From Atrichornis clamosus (lineage: Eukaryota; Chordata; Aves; Passeriformes; Menuridae): DNA of 64,000 nt. The stretch is from contig WBMZ01003465.1 in NCBI GenBank assembly GCA_013400975.1, positions 1 through 64,000 on the forward strand. Reading direction: 5' to 3'. Below, one piece after another: positions 55,001 to 63,808 of the stretch. The notes below the pieces were generated by a model, which was not told the DNA's origin, made no database searches, and saw only the letters and a program-made list of their open reading frames with translations. The first letter of the stretch is position 1; every line of letters starts with the position of its first letter. A program made the position numbers and the translations under genes.

Positions 55001-58000
55001 TAGGCATACATCTACTTTAGGTTTTACTATCTACCTATCCTACAAGAAAAACGTCTTTCTACTTTTTGCAGGTTGAGCATACTGATAAGCTAGGAGTGAA
55101 CACAACTTTCCTGTGCTGTTGTACATGTGAGAAATCCATGCAAGGAAAAACAAGTTATACAAAATACAGTGAGAAAGCAGTGTTAAATCCTAACACATCC
55201 ATATATTTCAGAACACATTTGCTGCTGAACACATGGTTAGCAGCACATATGCACACTCAAAAAAATTTAGGGACCAACACCACTTACCTTCTGAAATAAA
55301 CCACAAAACTGCAGATCATTTTAAACAAACATTTCAGAATTCATACTGACAAAACCTGAGAGTTATGAACACCCTCCCTTTTTTAGAAGTCCAAGCTTTG
55401 TCTCAAGCAGCATGACCAAATTCTACTGCCCTTCAAAGCACTGATAGCTAAACTATCATTAGATGAACAACAAATATACAAAATACTTATATATGTAACT
55501 CCAACAAAGTCAAAAGTTGCTATTACAGATTTCTATCACTTTGTAGTTAAGGTGGTATTTATCTTCCTGTTTTCTGAACCTTGGCAGCTTCCTGTGCACA
55601 TGAGAATGAGGATTTCTGGTCTGAAAAGAACGGTTATCCAAACCGCTCCATTAATTCTCGCTTCATAAGTCAGAAATCAACCAATAACACAACTGGAATG
55701 ATATCCAGACAATGTTGAAATCTGCAAGTCATTTTCTCCAGACTATCCCCAGTTTGGCTATACAATTTAAATGCATGCCATCTGACTAATGCAATACTGA
55801 CAACTTATTCAATTTTTTATTTTCTTAAATTCACTTTGTGTACTAGTTATTCAAAGGCAAATTGCACCGCACATAAAAAAAGCAGAATTACGGCTTCCTC
55901 AGGTATCATATTAAGAAACAAAAGAATAGGCTGTTTTACTGTAAAGTATACTAAAAAATACACCAAAAATATGAAGCTGAAAAGGTAACTGAATGTCTCT
56001 GTTGCATTCTAACATATGTCCTGGAAATGTACACAAACATTTTACTTTCAGCTCACAAAAATTATTCTCGTCTCGAAGTCAACCTTCCTCCAAGCTACAA
56101 GCCATAGTTCCAGAAGTGAGAGCATATACAAAAACACACATTGACTTGAGTACTAAAAAAACATAAGCCACCTACAAATATCAAAACTGACTTTTTATGT
56201 AGTTCCTTCAAGCGAGTATCACAGTTTAGTGAGGGAAAGTAAAGACTGGACTCAAACGTGTCTTTAAAAGCCCTAGAGAGAGGCTTTGGTTAGGTCTATT
56301 TTCCTTTGGACAAACTCAGCACGGCACAGCCCAAACGTTTAACATGTTAAAGTATGCACTAGGCCTCATATGACCGAACTTTCCACCCTGAGACATACTC
56401 TTAACTAGTGGGCAGTGTTTGCTTTTTCACCTATATCTATTTATTGTGTCCACAATGGAAGTCAAAAGTTACAAATTACTGTTGCCCTATGAAGCTTTAT
56501 TATACATAATTTTTGACGCTCCTTTGAAAACCTAAGTGTTGCCAATTTAAGAGTTTAGTTTTAACAACGTTTTTTCCCCACTAAAACACTTTCAAACACA
56601 AAACAGAAGTCACAAGTCACTAAATTTTAGTAGGAAAAAAAAGCCCTCACTATTGAGATCGCTTGTTATGCAACTGATGACCAGCACTGACACTCTATCT
56701 AGGAGTCTAACCTTTGGCAATTTACTCAAATTTAACCAAACCACAAGTTTGTGTCCCAGCAGCCTGACTCCCAGAAAAGCAAGAGCAAAGAACAGTATTT
56801 CCCAGAGTAGCAAATTACTGTTTATTAATTCTTCAGAAACCTTGTAACAGGACATTCTAGTAAGTGTCAGAATCTGTCATGTAACTGAGACATGCCCGAA
56901 GGAACTCTTACATAAAAATAGCCCAATGCCACCAAGTATTCAACCAGGTATTCATTCACAGATGAGCAGGAGCTTCTTAATGTATACACAGGAGATGTGG
57001 ACATTAAAATAAAAATCCCTTTATGAAAGGAATCATAAATATTGCTCATAAACCACCTCAATTATAAGTATTGAGACATGTCTCTCAGAGACAAAAGCTT
57101 TTTTCTGAACTAACTCTGAGATCAAAATTAATTAACGTGAAAACATAACTAAGTTTCTTCAAACCATGTTTTCGAAGTTTGCCATATGCTAAGAGACTAC
57201 AAGTCAGATTGTACAAGTGAAGAGATACATGTTTCAGGGCACATACGCAAGGTATTACAACAGCATTCCATATTGTCATCCTCTCAAAGTTATTTGCATA
57301 CATGCCAAAGAAATTCTCTCTAGGTGGTGGGAGGCAAACAGTAGAATTCTGTGTCCATGGATGAACCTGGATGGAATTAAGAGTCCGTAGAAACACAGTA
57401 CTGCTTTTGATGCTGGTTTCTTAGGCAGTATCATGAAATAAGCTCATCATATTCAAATAGTAAATAATATTACTCTGAATTTAGGAGGTTCCAAACAGAT
57501 GGTTCTAACAAAGGTCAAACCACAAGGAGTAACTATTTGTCCACATGCCAGAACTGTTTCAGTCTTAGACTATACTAAGCAGATACCAGTGCAGACAATA
57601 AGAACACTATGTTAAACCACTAATTTGTTTTGTTTTAGTCAACTCTGCTTTCAAAATGTGAGAACATGCAGCAAGAAAACAAAGCAGTAACTTTTTTTGC
57701 TTCCTTTGCAGTATCTATGTAACTTAAAAGTAGTTAAGAAATTAAAAGCTACACAAATGTACCTTTCTTATCTTTCCATCAATTCTGAAATAACGCTTCA
57801 AGTGATTTGGCTTGTTTTTCCTCCCTGTTGTCTATCTCCATAGACAACATTTCTGTGGAGATCTCAAGCTACTTTAGAAGGATCAAGACCAATTAATTTC
57901 ACATAACTGTACGGCTATATGCAGGAAAGAATTAAGCGGCTCTCTGCTAAATGAATGAAGTCTAAAAACTGAATTATGTCAGGCATAGAAGAAAAGGCCT

Positions 58001-61000
58001 GAAATCCAACGTATGTTTTAATACCTCTCAGTAAGGTTGCCAGCTCCAGCACAGAAAATGAAGCCTGCCTAAAAACAGGCTTGCTTTTTGTCATTGACTG
58101 TTCACAGACGCACTCAAGGCTTATTGGCAGACACCCAATGGTTCACAGAGCACAAAAGTTAACATCAGTTGCCTTGTAGGGCTGCATTTGCCCTACTGGG
58201 CTACAGCAGCATACCTAGAACACCAACTTGACCGTACCACTGCAATGACGACCTAAAAAAGCACCATTACCAGTACAAGACTACAGAAACCCAGGCTTGC
58301 TGTTATGCTGGAGAGTGAATAAAGACATCTTCACTGCTCTATTGTTCAAGAAATCCACAGGGCCACCAGAAAGCACTTTGTCTTTGGTTAGGTGTTTTAG
58401 CAGAGTGTTATTTCCTTTGAGAATCACAACTTAAATTTAGGCGATTCTTCTGATTGTAATTACTTGTTTTCTATGTTTCAACCAAAAATCAGAAGAAGCA
58501 ACAAAGTATGTTTTATCTAAAGCAGAAATTATCTGGTAAAGTGTTTAACATCAATTTCAAGACTGTCTTTGCATCCTACTGTTGTAATTCTGTTCATCTG
58601 AATGAACAAAATCTGACAAAGGTCTGTTTGTCTTAAGTGGTCTTTGGACTTACCTCTAAAGAACAAAAGTTCTCAGGAAATGCAGGGTTCTTTCCACTCT
58701 CTACAACCCTGTGGTAAAAGGAAACAAGTCATCAAAGTCCTCTATTGTCATGTGCCTGAAACCCTGTAAAAAGGACTCCTTGCAGATTTCAATCACCCTA
58801 AAAATCAACCTCAGACCAATAAAAAAAGATCCTCGAAAGTAAAGTTCCACAGATCCATGCACTGTAACAGCAGAGAGGTGGTTTCACAACAAGGAACTGT
58901 TACTTTAGAAACAGCTTAGAAAGATCTACCTTAGAGCAAATCTTTCATTATACCTTAATATAAACTAAAACCTACGCCATTTTATCCGACCCTGCTCAAT
59001 TACTATAAAAGACTGAGATTGATCACTACACCAAGTTACAAAGACATCACGACTTCTTTGGAGAAGCCAGAAGTGTGTCTGACCATTAGACTAATAATTT
59101 AGTCAAAATTAATTTGGCCACAAAATTGTTACAAACACTACAACACTTTAAAGAACATTAATATTTTAAAGTCATTCTTTCCAGAGAGTCTCAAACCAAC
59201 TTTCCAGTAGAAGAGAAAAGAGTATTTCTTTAACTAGTAGATACACAGCTTTCAGGAAGCATGACTATACTTCTTGGCTTAAATATTTGAAGTGTTTGAA
59301 ACTAAACTGAGAATGATCTATGACTATGTACTATGACTACAGCCATGGTTTTACGCAACCAAATGAAATGACCACACAGTTTCTCATCCTCATTTCCACT
59401 TCTCAAAGCAAAACTGACAGGAATTGACAGTTTGATCTTGACAACAGCAGTATCCCATTAAAATGTGAAACATACCCACTAACAAAAATTCCAAGTTTTC
59501 AACATCCTTCTGGGACAACAAACATGGGAACTTCAGAGAGATCACTAAAACAAGAATAAATCATCCTTTCCTAAAGACTAAGCTACCAGAAATTATTTTA
59601 AGCAATAGTGTTAAAAGACCACAAGATGAGACAAGATTGACACAACACAGCTTATTGCACAACATACTGTGTAGAGAACAGCTTGTCTTCTGAGCTGGTG
59701 TGTAACTTTTAGCAAACACTGTGCGCACCTCATTGTCCACATACTGCAGCTCAATGCCAGAACTCCTGAACAGGAAGAGGTGAGAAACAAGGCTAGTTGT
59801 AAAAGGGCAAGCTGGAGCCCTTCGGGCACAGACATCTCAAACCTAAGTTTTTAGTCCAAGAGTAACCAGAATGCCAATACATAAAATGAAATCAGGCTTA
59901 GAAAGCTGATCTACCTGAGATTTTTAAAAAACTTATAAACAAAGACATAATGTCACATACGACAAAACCTGTGACAAGAAATTTAGTTTAAATGGTAAAA
60001 GAACAAGTTAAGGTAACAGATGTAGCTTGTTTAAAGCTACCTCATCTTTATACTGTGAATTCTACATGAGATCATAGGTAGTGAACAGGAACTTAAGAAC
60101 ATCTGTAACAGATGTTAAAACCATGAAAACAAGAAGAAACAGAAAATGGATGTACCTTCATATGACAAACACAGTACCATGGAAAACCAAAAAAAGATAG
60201 TAAGTTTCCCACAGGAATGATTTTTGGTTAGGAGTTATGAAATCTAGAAAAAGGCTACATGTAAGTCAATTAAATAAGTTTCAGTTGGGGGAAAAAAATG
60301 GCTGCTTTTACACACATTCATACCCTACAAATATATATACCAAAGGCTATAAGAATGCCAGGACCGCCACTGTGATCTAAAATATGACTTCTAGTTGCAT
60401 CTGGGTAGTAACAACAGATACTATGGAAGAAAGTAAAATGCAGAATGTAAAAGCATCATTTCAGCCAATAATGGTCAGTTTTAGACATGGAAAAAATGAT
60501 GGAGAGGCCATAAAGGCATGGATTAATAAAAACACTTGTTGAAGGATACTTTTATTGTGAGGGAAAACATTAAAGTTCATGTACCACTGCATGTACGCAA
60601 TTTTATATCAAGTCTGATTTTAAAGATTATATCATATATCCTCTGGGCCGAGCAGATACCAGATTAAATAGAAACCAGTAGCTATCAAATATCCCCCCTA
60701 CTTTTACATAGTTACACATCACTGCTTCTTCTTGTTGACAAGAATAGATAAGACTTTATCATGAGCAATAATTTAGAATGCAACTTTTATTTCCTTTGTA
60801 TCAAACATTATCATCATGTACTAGCACCTGTATTAGTAGTAAACCTAATGAATCAAATTTAACTAAGTAAAATGCCCAAAATAATTACAACAGGCAAAAC
60901 CTCTCCATCATCAAGTACCGCCATTCTGCTTTTCTGGTAAAGCAGATTACCATTTCTCTAAAATTAATAAAAAGACAAATCTTGGATTATTATACGGTAG

Positions 61001-63808
61001 ACTTTTCATGTCTATTTTGCAGGAAGTGTCCCATACAGTACTCAGTGTGGCTTTGGATGCATCAATCACACAACTACAGAGGTTCACAGCCTTTCAAGCT
61101 CTCCCCAGATCTTAATCGATTTTGAGAAGGATTAATATCCCATGTTCCTTCTTCCTCCCAGGCAAGAGGCTTATGGTGAACCTTGAAGAAGATTAATGTT
61201 CTAAACACACTCCCAGTCCTCCCTCAGTTTCTTCTGAATTACTGCTCAATATGCTTCAAGTAGGGATCATGAAAAACTACTTCAGTACAACACTGCAATA
61301 CTTCTTTATATGGTTTTCACACCTTGGTACATTTAAAAATCACAACAGACTATTTACTAATCTTCCACCACACATGACAGATTTGTCATTCCCTTGACAT
61401 TCCAGGGAAGTACCCAATTCATTTTCACAGCCTAATACAGAGCCTATGGATTTAGACCATTTAAAGTCTTGGAAAATTAACTGTGAGTGTAAAGGTGAAT
61501 CAGATTTAAGAATAACACTACCTATTAAAACTTTAAATAAATTTCCAAGTTTTTCACAAGCAAAAAAATACTACCACTGTAGCCATTTTATAAGCAGGGA
61601 AAAACTGGTAAAAGTGGGGAACAAATAGTGATCTTCCTGAAAATAAATCTGCAGGCTAAAAATAAAACCTCCATTCTACTTGGATCCATGTTTAAAGACC
61701 TTTAAATACCCAATTCCTCTCCCCTGATTCCCTCAATCCTGCAATAATACTAATAGGTGATATTTAGTAATACAAGATTTATCTTCTTGCAAGTCAACTC
61801 AAGACCACTCTCTCTAGATAAACTTTTCAGTCTGAAGCTAAATATTAACAGTATTACAGACCTGCCACCAGAATGAGCCAGTAAATATCATATTTAAAAG
61901 CACAAACACCACAATAAACTTGCATGCTCTGCATATTAATACAATCTTCAGAATCAAGAGGGAAGATTAGGCAGTGTAGCAATTCTTTTCAAGCCTAAAT
62001 AGAATATTTTTTATAAAACCCCTAGAATAAAAAAAGCTTACTCCAGAGGAATTAAATATGTTCCATCATTGCATAATAACTTTACCAAGCTGAAAGCAAA
62101 ATTAAGAATCTAAGACCAGAAAACATGGCAAGGGATAGAGAAACCAGGTAAAATAACAATGAGAAACATGAGACTGAGTATCACCATCTTTCACTTCCAT
62201 TACCCTCAGTAAAACACAAACATCATGACTGTAGTGACTACTACAGCCCCGTATCAAAACAGTGTTAAGTATTTAGAATGTATCAGTTTAATTGCCTCTT
62301 AACACTTCACAAAAATTGGTTTTAAAGCACTTTCAGTTTCAGCTGGTAAAACTAGAACTCTCATGCTCTTCACAGGGCACAACTGAAAACCTCCTACTCC
62401 TTAGCTGAATTCACATTGATATTCACTCTCCTCTGTATGACAGTCTCTATGACTCATAGATACCTAATAACTCACGGTCCTCTTTACAAAGCCAGTTGTA
62501 ACTCTCAACAGGTTAGGAGAGAGTTAGGAGTCTACTGGACTCAATCCTTGCATTAAATCAGACAGGATGTCAAGGTCAGACTATTCATGTGAACCTTCCC
62601 CCTCCTGACAGGTCACGATGCCAAGTGGGAAAATAAAATCCCTGTACTATATGCAAGACTTAAGACTTTCCTCTGAATTCAGCTGAACAATACTAAATCC
62701 CAGCCCCTTCCAAGTGCTAAATGTTCTTCTGGACTGCGTTAAAATCATCACTGAAACTAAGAAATTTTATTACCAAGACAAAACATATCTTACTATTCAT
62801 TTTGTGCTAAGTGCTCCTCGACATAACTCATCTCCTGCTCCCAGTCATTGAAAGCTTAAATATTAAGAGATATTAAAAATATTTAATACATTTAAATGTA
62901 AACTTTGAAAAGAAAATGAGGTCAGTTCCTAACAAAAAACCACAATCAATCCAGCTACTGTAGGCATTGTGTCAGTGTCTTGAACACGTAGCTGCTTTCA
63001 CTGCACACACACTTGGTATCTTACTGACCATGTTGGAGGGAGCAAGTTTTCACTCTCAAAACAACACAAAAGTAATCAAATTGGAATTCTGACCAGTTTG
63101 CAAGTAAATATATGCAATATGCAAGTTAAAAGCCAGTACTCAATAGTAAGCAACCTGAATTTTAGAAAAAAGCTTAGTTTTATTAATTCCTCACCAGTTG
63201 TTTAGGCATATAACATGAAACAGAAGCTTGGCAGGGTGCTTTTAAAAATTATACTGCTAATTTTCTACTTGGGTTAACAACGCTTCCAAAGTTACTTTTC
63301 TATTTTCAGGTTGAGGCAGACTGAGGACACTGAAAATAAGGCCGTGCATTAAGGCATGGTCCAAGGCAAACCGATCGCTTTTATTTTGCGAATGCTGTAA
63401 ACATATGCATGCAAAAGGTGCCTTACACTGTGCTTTTGAAAGAAGCTCTGAACATGCTGAAGAAGCAAGCACATCTCAATACTTACCCTGAAACTTTGAG
63501 ACAAAGGCTCTGAAGAATACATCATCACTAATGCACCATTCTTACTGCTTTTTGAACAAACTATTTCATGTTTTACACCAAGCTTCCCCTCTGATATATT
63601 TTCCTCCAGTGTGCAAATAGACTAAGAATCTACTTACCACAGCAAGTTGTGTTCGTGATGCTACTGTATGAAACACTGCAGGCATCATCAGAGATTCTTC
63701 TACTTTCAATTCCATTTCATTCTCTGCTGAAAACGTGGTTTTGGGGATAGCTGGTGGACGTTCACACAAGATCATTTCTTTGTTGAATAAAAAAATTGGG
63801 TTGGTGTC
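16021..63808 (-). CDS. RB1CC1: RB1CC1/FIP200, autophagy scaffold protein, 20 coding exons (5' end outside window)
   Basis: RB1CC1 (FIP200) is the large dimeric scaffold of the ULK1/2-ATG13-ATG101 kinase complex that starts autophagosome formation; it also binds cargo receptors. Twenty minus-strand exons join in frame: 63638-63808, 53892-54094, 52524-52959, 48402-48572, 46467-46651, 45376-45562, 45213-45294, 44317-44378, 43226-43329, 40676-40802, 32682-34597, 28924-29083, 26614-26722, 26257-26497, 24651-24702, 23902-23949, 20819-20877, 18938 or 18947-19074, 16446-16516, 16021-16098. They sum to 4590 nt (short form) including the stop. Adding about 66 residues missing upstream gives about 1595-1598, close to human 1594. 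The layout is N-terminal globular scaffold, acidic and S/P-rich linkers, long coiled coil, C-terminal claw. All introns are GT-AG. No frameshift or premature stop is seen, so the gene looks intact. Exon numbers 5-24 assume the mammalian 24-exon structure as I remember it. Confidence 0.97.
16104..16121 (-). repeat. 18-base T homopolymer in the exon 24 acceptor
   Basis: On the plus strand this is a run of 18 A; on the transcribed strand it is the polypyrimidine tract just upstream of the final RB1CC1 acceptor. Homopolymers of this length vary between individuals and are prone to sequencing error. Confidence 0.9.
16446..16516 (-). CDS. RB1CC1: RB1CC1 exon 23 (71 nt)
   Basis: CA completes an Ala codon, then the exon encodes SGASRRPWVLGKVMEKEYCQ and AKK. 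It is part of the claw domain. The final Lys corresponds to human K1569, one of the residues lining the pocket for the FIR motif of autophagy receptors. The acceptor is TTTTCTCTTTAG|CA and the donor is AAAAAG|GTAAGG. Confidence 0.95.
16517..18937 (-). other. RB1CC1: RB1CC1 intron 22 (2.4 kb)
   Basis: This is a 2.4-kb AT-rich intron with no recognisable element. Short ORFs at 17725-17934 and 18359-18559 (minus) have no known similarity. Confidence 0.7.
18938..19074 (-). CDS. RB1CC1: RB1CC1 exon 22 (137 or 128 nt, tandem donors)
   Basis: The exon encodes DFQVGDLVLIILDERHDNYV then LFTVSPTLYFLHSESLAALD and LKP, about residues 1504-1549, the first half of the C-terminal claw that binds receptors such as p62 and CCPG1. 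Two donors lie 9 nt apart: CCAG|GTGAGT (exon end 18947) and GTGTG|GTAAGT (exon end 18938). Both keep the frame into exon 23. The short form reads KPASGAS and the long form KPGECASGAS; human has KPGEGASGAS. The acceptor TTTTTCCCAG|T is preceded by a run of 10 or more T. Confidence 0.94.
20819..20877 (-). CDS. RB1CC1: RB1CC1 exon 21 (59 nt)
   Basis: The exon encodes MSQSMSSVSSRHSEKIAIR plus GA of the next Asp codon, about residues 1485-1504. It is the Ser-rich hinge leading into the C-terminal claw domain. The acceptor is CTTTTTTATAG|ATG and the donor is AGAGA|GTAAGT. Confidence 0.94.
20878..23901 (-). other. RB1CC1: RB1CC1 intron 20 (3.0 kb)
   Basis: This is a 3024-bp AT-rich intron. The 85-aa plus-strand ORF at 23384-23641 is not recognisable. 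No mobile element or RNA gene is seen. Confidence 0.7.
23902..23949 (-). CDS. RB1CC1: RB1CC1 exon 20 (48 nt)
   Basis: Sixteen codons, TLQLKEEENKRLNQRL, about residues 1469-1484, are identical to mammalian FIP200 as far as I recall and form the end of the coiled coil. The acceptor is TTTTCTTTTAG|ACT and the donor is TTG|GTGAGT. The exon is a multiple of three in phase 0, so skipping would keep the frame. Confidence 0.93.
24651..24702 (-). CDS. RB1CC1: RB1CC1 exon 19 (52 nt)
   Basis: T completes the split codon CA|T (His where mammals have Gln), then ENVHMSEEKQRIMLLER, about residues 1451-1468. Compared with mammalian ENIHMLSEEKQRIMLLER as I recall it, one Leu is absent. The acceptor is TTCTCTTTTAG|TGA and the donor is AGA|GTGAGT. 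Confidence 0.9.
24703..26256 (-). other. RB1CC1: RB1CC1 intron 18 with stop-poor block
   Basis: This is a 1554-bp intron. Its 5' half, about 25527-26256, is less AT-rich than neighbouring introns and is open on both strands: a 133-codon ORF on the minus strand (25527-25928) and a 213-codon ORF on the plus strand (25787-26428) that runs on antisense to exon 18. I recognise neither translation. It could be a decayed mobile element, an unannotated exon or chance. Confidence 0.5.
26257..26497 (-). CDS. RB1CC1: RB1CC1 exon 18 (241 nt)
   Basis: The exon encodes LIETLSEDRARLLEEKKKLE then EEVNKLRSSNFSPSSYSAAA, a variable Ala/Cys/Asp-rich stretch (ACGACAADVPTDTDR), and RMDSTMETSMMAV, about residues 1371-1451. 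The coiled coil and the MDSxMETSMM block are conserved; the segment between is divergent, as expected for a flexible break. The acceptor is TTTGTGTCATAG|AT. The donor is GTGCA|GTAAGT, leaving CA. Confidence 0.95.
26614..26722 (-). CDS. RB1CC1: RB1CC1 exon 17 (109 nt)
   Basis: The exon encodes TNFNTVLAREKMKKENIIND then LSDKLKVLTQQQEKDK, about residues 1335-1371, in the coiled coil. The acceptor is TTTCTGTTTTCAG|ACC. The donor is AAGG|GTAAGC, leaving G to join AT of exon 18 as Asp. The next intron is only 116 bp. Confidence 0.95.
27751..27816 (+). repeat. T/G-rich low-complexity tract
   Basis: It consists of irregular repeats of TTTG with two GGGG clusters (TGGGGTATTTG and GAGGGGATTTTG). It lies in RB1CC1 intron 16. 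Confidence 0.75.
28684..28745 (+). repeat. T/G-rich low-complexity tract with G7
   Basis: TTTTGTTTTTG is followed by seven G and irregular TTTG/TTTGC units. It is similar in composition to the tract about 0.9 kb away in the same intron. Confidence 0.75.
28924..29083 (-). CDS. RB1CC1: RB1CC1 exon 16 (160 nt)
   Basis: It completes Ser from exon 15, then encodes PPAESSAESTLVAELQEKLQ through MQNIRTSLTAEQQ, about residues 1281-1334. The first dozen residues are a variable break in the coiled coil. The LVAELQEKLQEEKMKFLEQL stretch and the EEQEKRKNEEMQN stretch are almost identical to mammals. The acceptor is TTCTTTTAAG|T and the donor is CAG|GTAAAA. Confidence 0.95.
29084..32681 (-). other. RB1CC1: RB1CC1 intron 15 (3.6 kb)
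   Basis: This is a 3598-bp AT-rich intron. ORFs at 32307-32618 (minus, 103 aa) and 29487-29822 (plus, 111 aa) have no recognisable similarity or splice context. I see no mobile element. Confidence 0.75.
32682..34597 (-). CDS. RB1CC1: RB1CC1 exon 15, giant exon (1916 nt): linker and coiled coil
   Basis: This single exon encodes 638 codons, about residues 643-1281. The first 100 or so residues are S/T/P-rich and disordered (SPQSATTPRMES, then a CPPVCPPAP stretch slightly longer than in mammals). Next come the conserved blocks LEELSPDSIDAHTFDFETI, SLDLDSLAESPESDFMSAVN and SPEMMVESLYSSVINAIDSR. FDFETI (34394-34411) matches the FFAT-like motif reported to bind ER VAP proteins. From about ENASLNVCVEKCRVIAQDS onward the protein becomes a long heptad-patterned, Glu/Lys/Leu-rich coiled coil, including SREIVLEDLKKLHVEN, SDLRCKLEVELALKEAETDE and ELRTLMTIEKDQCISEL. 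The acceptor is AACTTGCAG|GCC. The donor is CGGAG|GTACTG, with the split Ser codon AG+T into exon 16. Confidence 0.97.
34394..34411 (-). other. RB1CC1: FFAT-like motif FDFETI in RB1CC1
   Basis: The six codons read FDFETI, preceded by the acidic/Ser stretch ELSPDSIDAHT. In mammals this segment has been reported as an FFAT motif that lets FIP200 contact VAPA/B on the endoplasmic reticulum. The core is retained here although flanking residues vary (AHPN instead of PHPN). The VAP role is recalled from the literature, not shown by the sequence. Confidence 0.6.
34598..40675 (-). other. RB1CC1: RB1CC1 intron 14 (6.1 kb)
   Basis: This is a 6078-bp intron. It contains an AATAAA followed 12 nt later by 22 A residues on the plus strand (39008-39047), the only sign of a possible retroposed insert. 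ORFs of 60-101 aa on both strands (for example 37467-37772 minus, 38647-38862 plus) match nothing I recognise. Confidence 0.75.
39008..39047 (+). repeat. AATAAA plus 22-A run in RB1CC1 intron 14
   Basis: AATAAA at 39008-39013 is followed 12 nt later by an uninterrupted run of 22 A (39026-39047). This spacing is that of a polyadenylated RNA 3' end, so it may be the tail of a retroposed transcript, or simply a grown homopolymer. I see no clear target-site duplication. Confidence 0.5.
40676..40802 (-). CDS. RB1CC1: RB1CC1 exon 14 (127 nt)
   Basis: The exon encodes VPILCDFEPLHQHVRALHNL then VKAAQSLDEMSQTITDLLNEQK, about residues 600-642. It is the last helix of the N-terminal scaffold before the disordered linker. 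The acceptor is TTTTTAAG|G and the donor is AAAAG|GTAATT. The open frame continues about 30 codons into the intron, but that part has no similarity to FIP200. Confidence 0.95.
40803..43225 (-). other. RB1CC1: RB1CC1 intron 13 (2.4 kb)
   Basis: This AT-rich intron has a 15-base-class T run near 41965-41980 and an AGGGGT-run motif close to its 3' end at about 40824-40835. Short ORFs at 41501-41767 (plus) and 42183-42434 (minus) are not recognisable. Nothing else is supported. Confidence 0.7.
43226..43329 (-). CDS. RB1CC1: RB1CC1 exon 13 (104 nt), NLS-like KPRR
   Basis: The exon encodes TRKPRRFDSELPDISLSDLQ then FLQSFCPSEVQPLL, about residues 566-600. The basic KPRR corresponds to the KPRK stretch described as a nuclear localisation signal in human RB1CC1; only the last residue differs (Lys to Arg), keeping its charge. 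The acceptor is CTTCTATACAG|ACA. The donor is CTCAG|GTAAAG, with the split Arg codon AG+G. Confidence 0.94.
43519..43578 (-). mobile_element. Short CR1-like remnant in RB1CC1 intron 12
   Basis: AGTATTTCAGTTGAAAGGAA then CCTACAATAAACATCCAGTT and CAACTTCC resembles the reverse-oriented CR1 tail (TTGGAAGGGACCTACAA..ATCTAGTCCAACT). It is about 60 bp and strongly diverged, so the family call is tentative. Confidence 0.55.
44317..44378 (-). CDS. RB1CC1: RB1CC1 exon 12 (62 nt)
   Basis: After completing Arg across the junction it encodes KSFLRNRLFRGLDSWPPSFC, about residues 545-565, a very conserved part of the FIP200 N-terminal domain. The acceptor is TTTTTTTTTTCAG|GG and the donor is TTTTGT|GTATGT. 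Confidence 0.94.
44778..44792. repeat. 15-base T homopolymer
   Basis: It lies in RB1CC1 intron 11 and is flanked on both sides by TTAACTT-like sequence. No function is apparent. Confidence 0.75.
45213..45294 (-). CDS. RB1CC1: RB1CC1 exon 11 (82 nt)
   Basis: The exon encodes WAGALIKDGKHLYEAEKAKR followed by ESFGKLF, about residues 518-544. The acceptor is CCCTTTCACAG|TGG. The donor is TTTA|GTAAGT, leaving A to join GG of exon 12 as Arg. This small exon was recognised from the conserved WAGALxKDGKxLYEAEK stretch. Confidence 0.94.
45376..45562 (-). CDS. RB1CC1: RB1CC1 exon 10 (187 nt)
   Basis: The exon encodes WCCFVMLHADQDGEKLQALL through RRKMFIKHYRE, about residues 455-517, highly conserved. 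The donor is GAG|GTAAGTAAGTAAAAG, a short tandem of GTAA units, so further GT dinucleotides lie 4 and 8 nt downstream. The following intron is only 81 bp and has an in-frame TAA if retained. Confidence 0.95.
46467..46651 (-). CDS. RB1CC1: RB1CC1 exon 9 (185 nt)
   Basis: The exon encodes GFLANQKRAENLKDPSVLPD through TTAKQELANNLQVRLK, about residues 394-455, nearly identical to mammalian FIP200. The acceptor is CTCTAG|GGA and the donor is CTGAA|GTAAGT, leaving AA to be completed by G of exon 10 (Lys). It is part of the N-terminal helical scaffold. Confidence 0.95.
48402..48572 (-). CDS. RB1CC1: RB1CC1 exon 8 (57 codons)
   Basis: The exon encodes LDPRIIQPFLAECRQTIAKL through LVNEQKELAQ, about residues 337-393, in phase 0 at both ends. 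It continues the helical N-terminal scaffold. The acceptor has a long T-run ending TTTAG|CTT, and the donor is CAG|GTAATA. The exon is too short for a long open frame of its own and was found from protein similarity plus splice sites. Confidence 0.95.
48573..52523 (-). other. RB1CC1: RB1CC1 intron 7 (4.0 kb)
   Basis: This is a 3951-bp AT-rich intron. Two GGGG-T-run motifs lie at about 50109-50126 and 50890-50900. Short ORFs (48912-49115 plus, 50898-51101 plus) show no recognisable product. No other feature is supported. Confidence 0.75.
52524..52959 (-). CDS. RB1CC1: RB1CC1 exon 7 (436 nt)
   Basis: The exon starts LGSAVSIMAKIPLLECLTRH and ends SLVRKCFDSMSR, about residues 191-336. Both ends are strongly conserved with mammalian FIP200. 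The middle, from about SSAEHGGAESEETEDGKSAE to VELKDDDQPSF, is a divergent acidic, Ser/Asp/Glu-rich loop expected to be flexible. It is followed by the conserved block FNVSLLDWINVQDRPNDVES. The donor is AGG|GTAAGT. The acceptor is preceded by GAAAAAAG rather than a clean pyrimidine tract. Confidence 0.95.
53892..54094 (-). CDS. RB1CC1: RB1CC1 exon 6 (203 nt)
   Basis: The exon encodes EMYEVAKKLCSFCEGLVHDE through YLQSIDDIKLKLT, about residues 124-190, a helical part of the N-terminal scaffold that dimerises and contacts ATG13. The acceptor is TTTTTTCAG|GAAATG. The coding sequence ends ACACA with donor GTAGGT, leaving two bases (CA) that pair with C of exon 7 to make His, as in mammals (KLTHLG). 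Reading on into the intron gives CAG TAG, so unspliced RNA stops at once. Confidence 0.95.
54095..63637 (-). other. RB1CC1: RB1CC1 intron 5 (9.5 kb)
   Basis: This is the largest intron in the window, 9543 bp, AT-rich with no CpG-rich segment. Short ORFs on both strands (for example 57085-57396 minus, 59611-59835 minus) resemble no protein I know and lack splice context. A 7-bp inverted repeat (AAGCCTG / CAGGCTT) sits near 58052-58075. I recognise no mobile element with confidence. Confidence 0.8.
63638..63808 (-). CDS. RB1CC1: RB1CC1 exon 5 (57 codons)
   Basis: The exon opens with DTNPIFLFNKEMILCERPP and ends with TVASRTQLAV, matching vertebrate FIP200 from about residue 67 to 123. This is the end of the N-terminal ubiquitin-like region and its link to the helical scaffold. 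The acceptor is ...GTGTAG and the donor is GTG|GTAAGT. The length is 171 nt, phase 0 at both ends. The internal ATG (KEM) is not the start codon, because homologous sequence continues upstream of it and must come from exons outside the window. Confidence 0.95.

Noticed and set aside
58052..58075. Small inverted repeat AAGCCTG / CAGGCTT as a possible hairpin RNA
   Set aside because: A 7-bp stem is too short for a microRNA precursor and the flanks do not extend the pairing.
59611..59835. 74-aa minus-strand ORF in intron 5, hydrophobic and Cys-rich
   Set aside because: It has no conserved motif and no flanking exons, and hydrophobic short ORFs are common in T-rich intron strands.
63566..63775. 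Exon 5 ATG as a possible translation start
   Set aside because: Conserved FIP200 residues (DTNPIFLFNKE) precede it in the same exon, so the true start is in an exon beyond the window.
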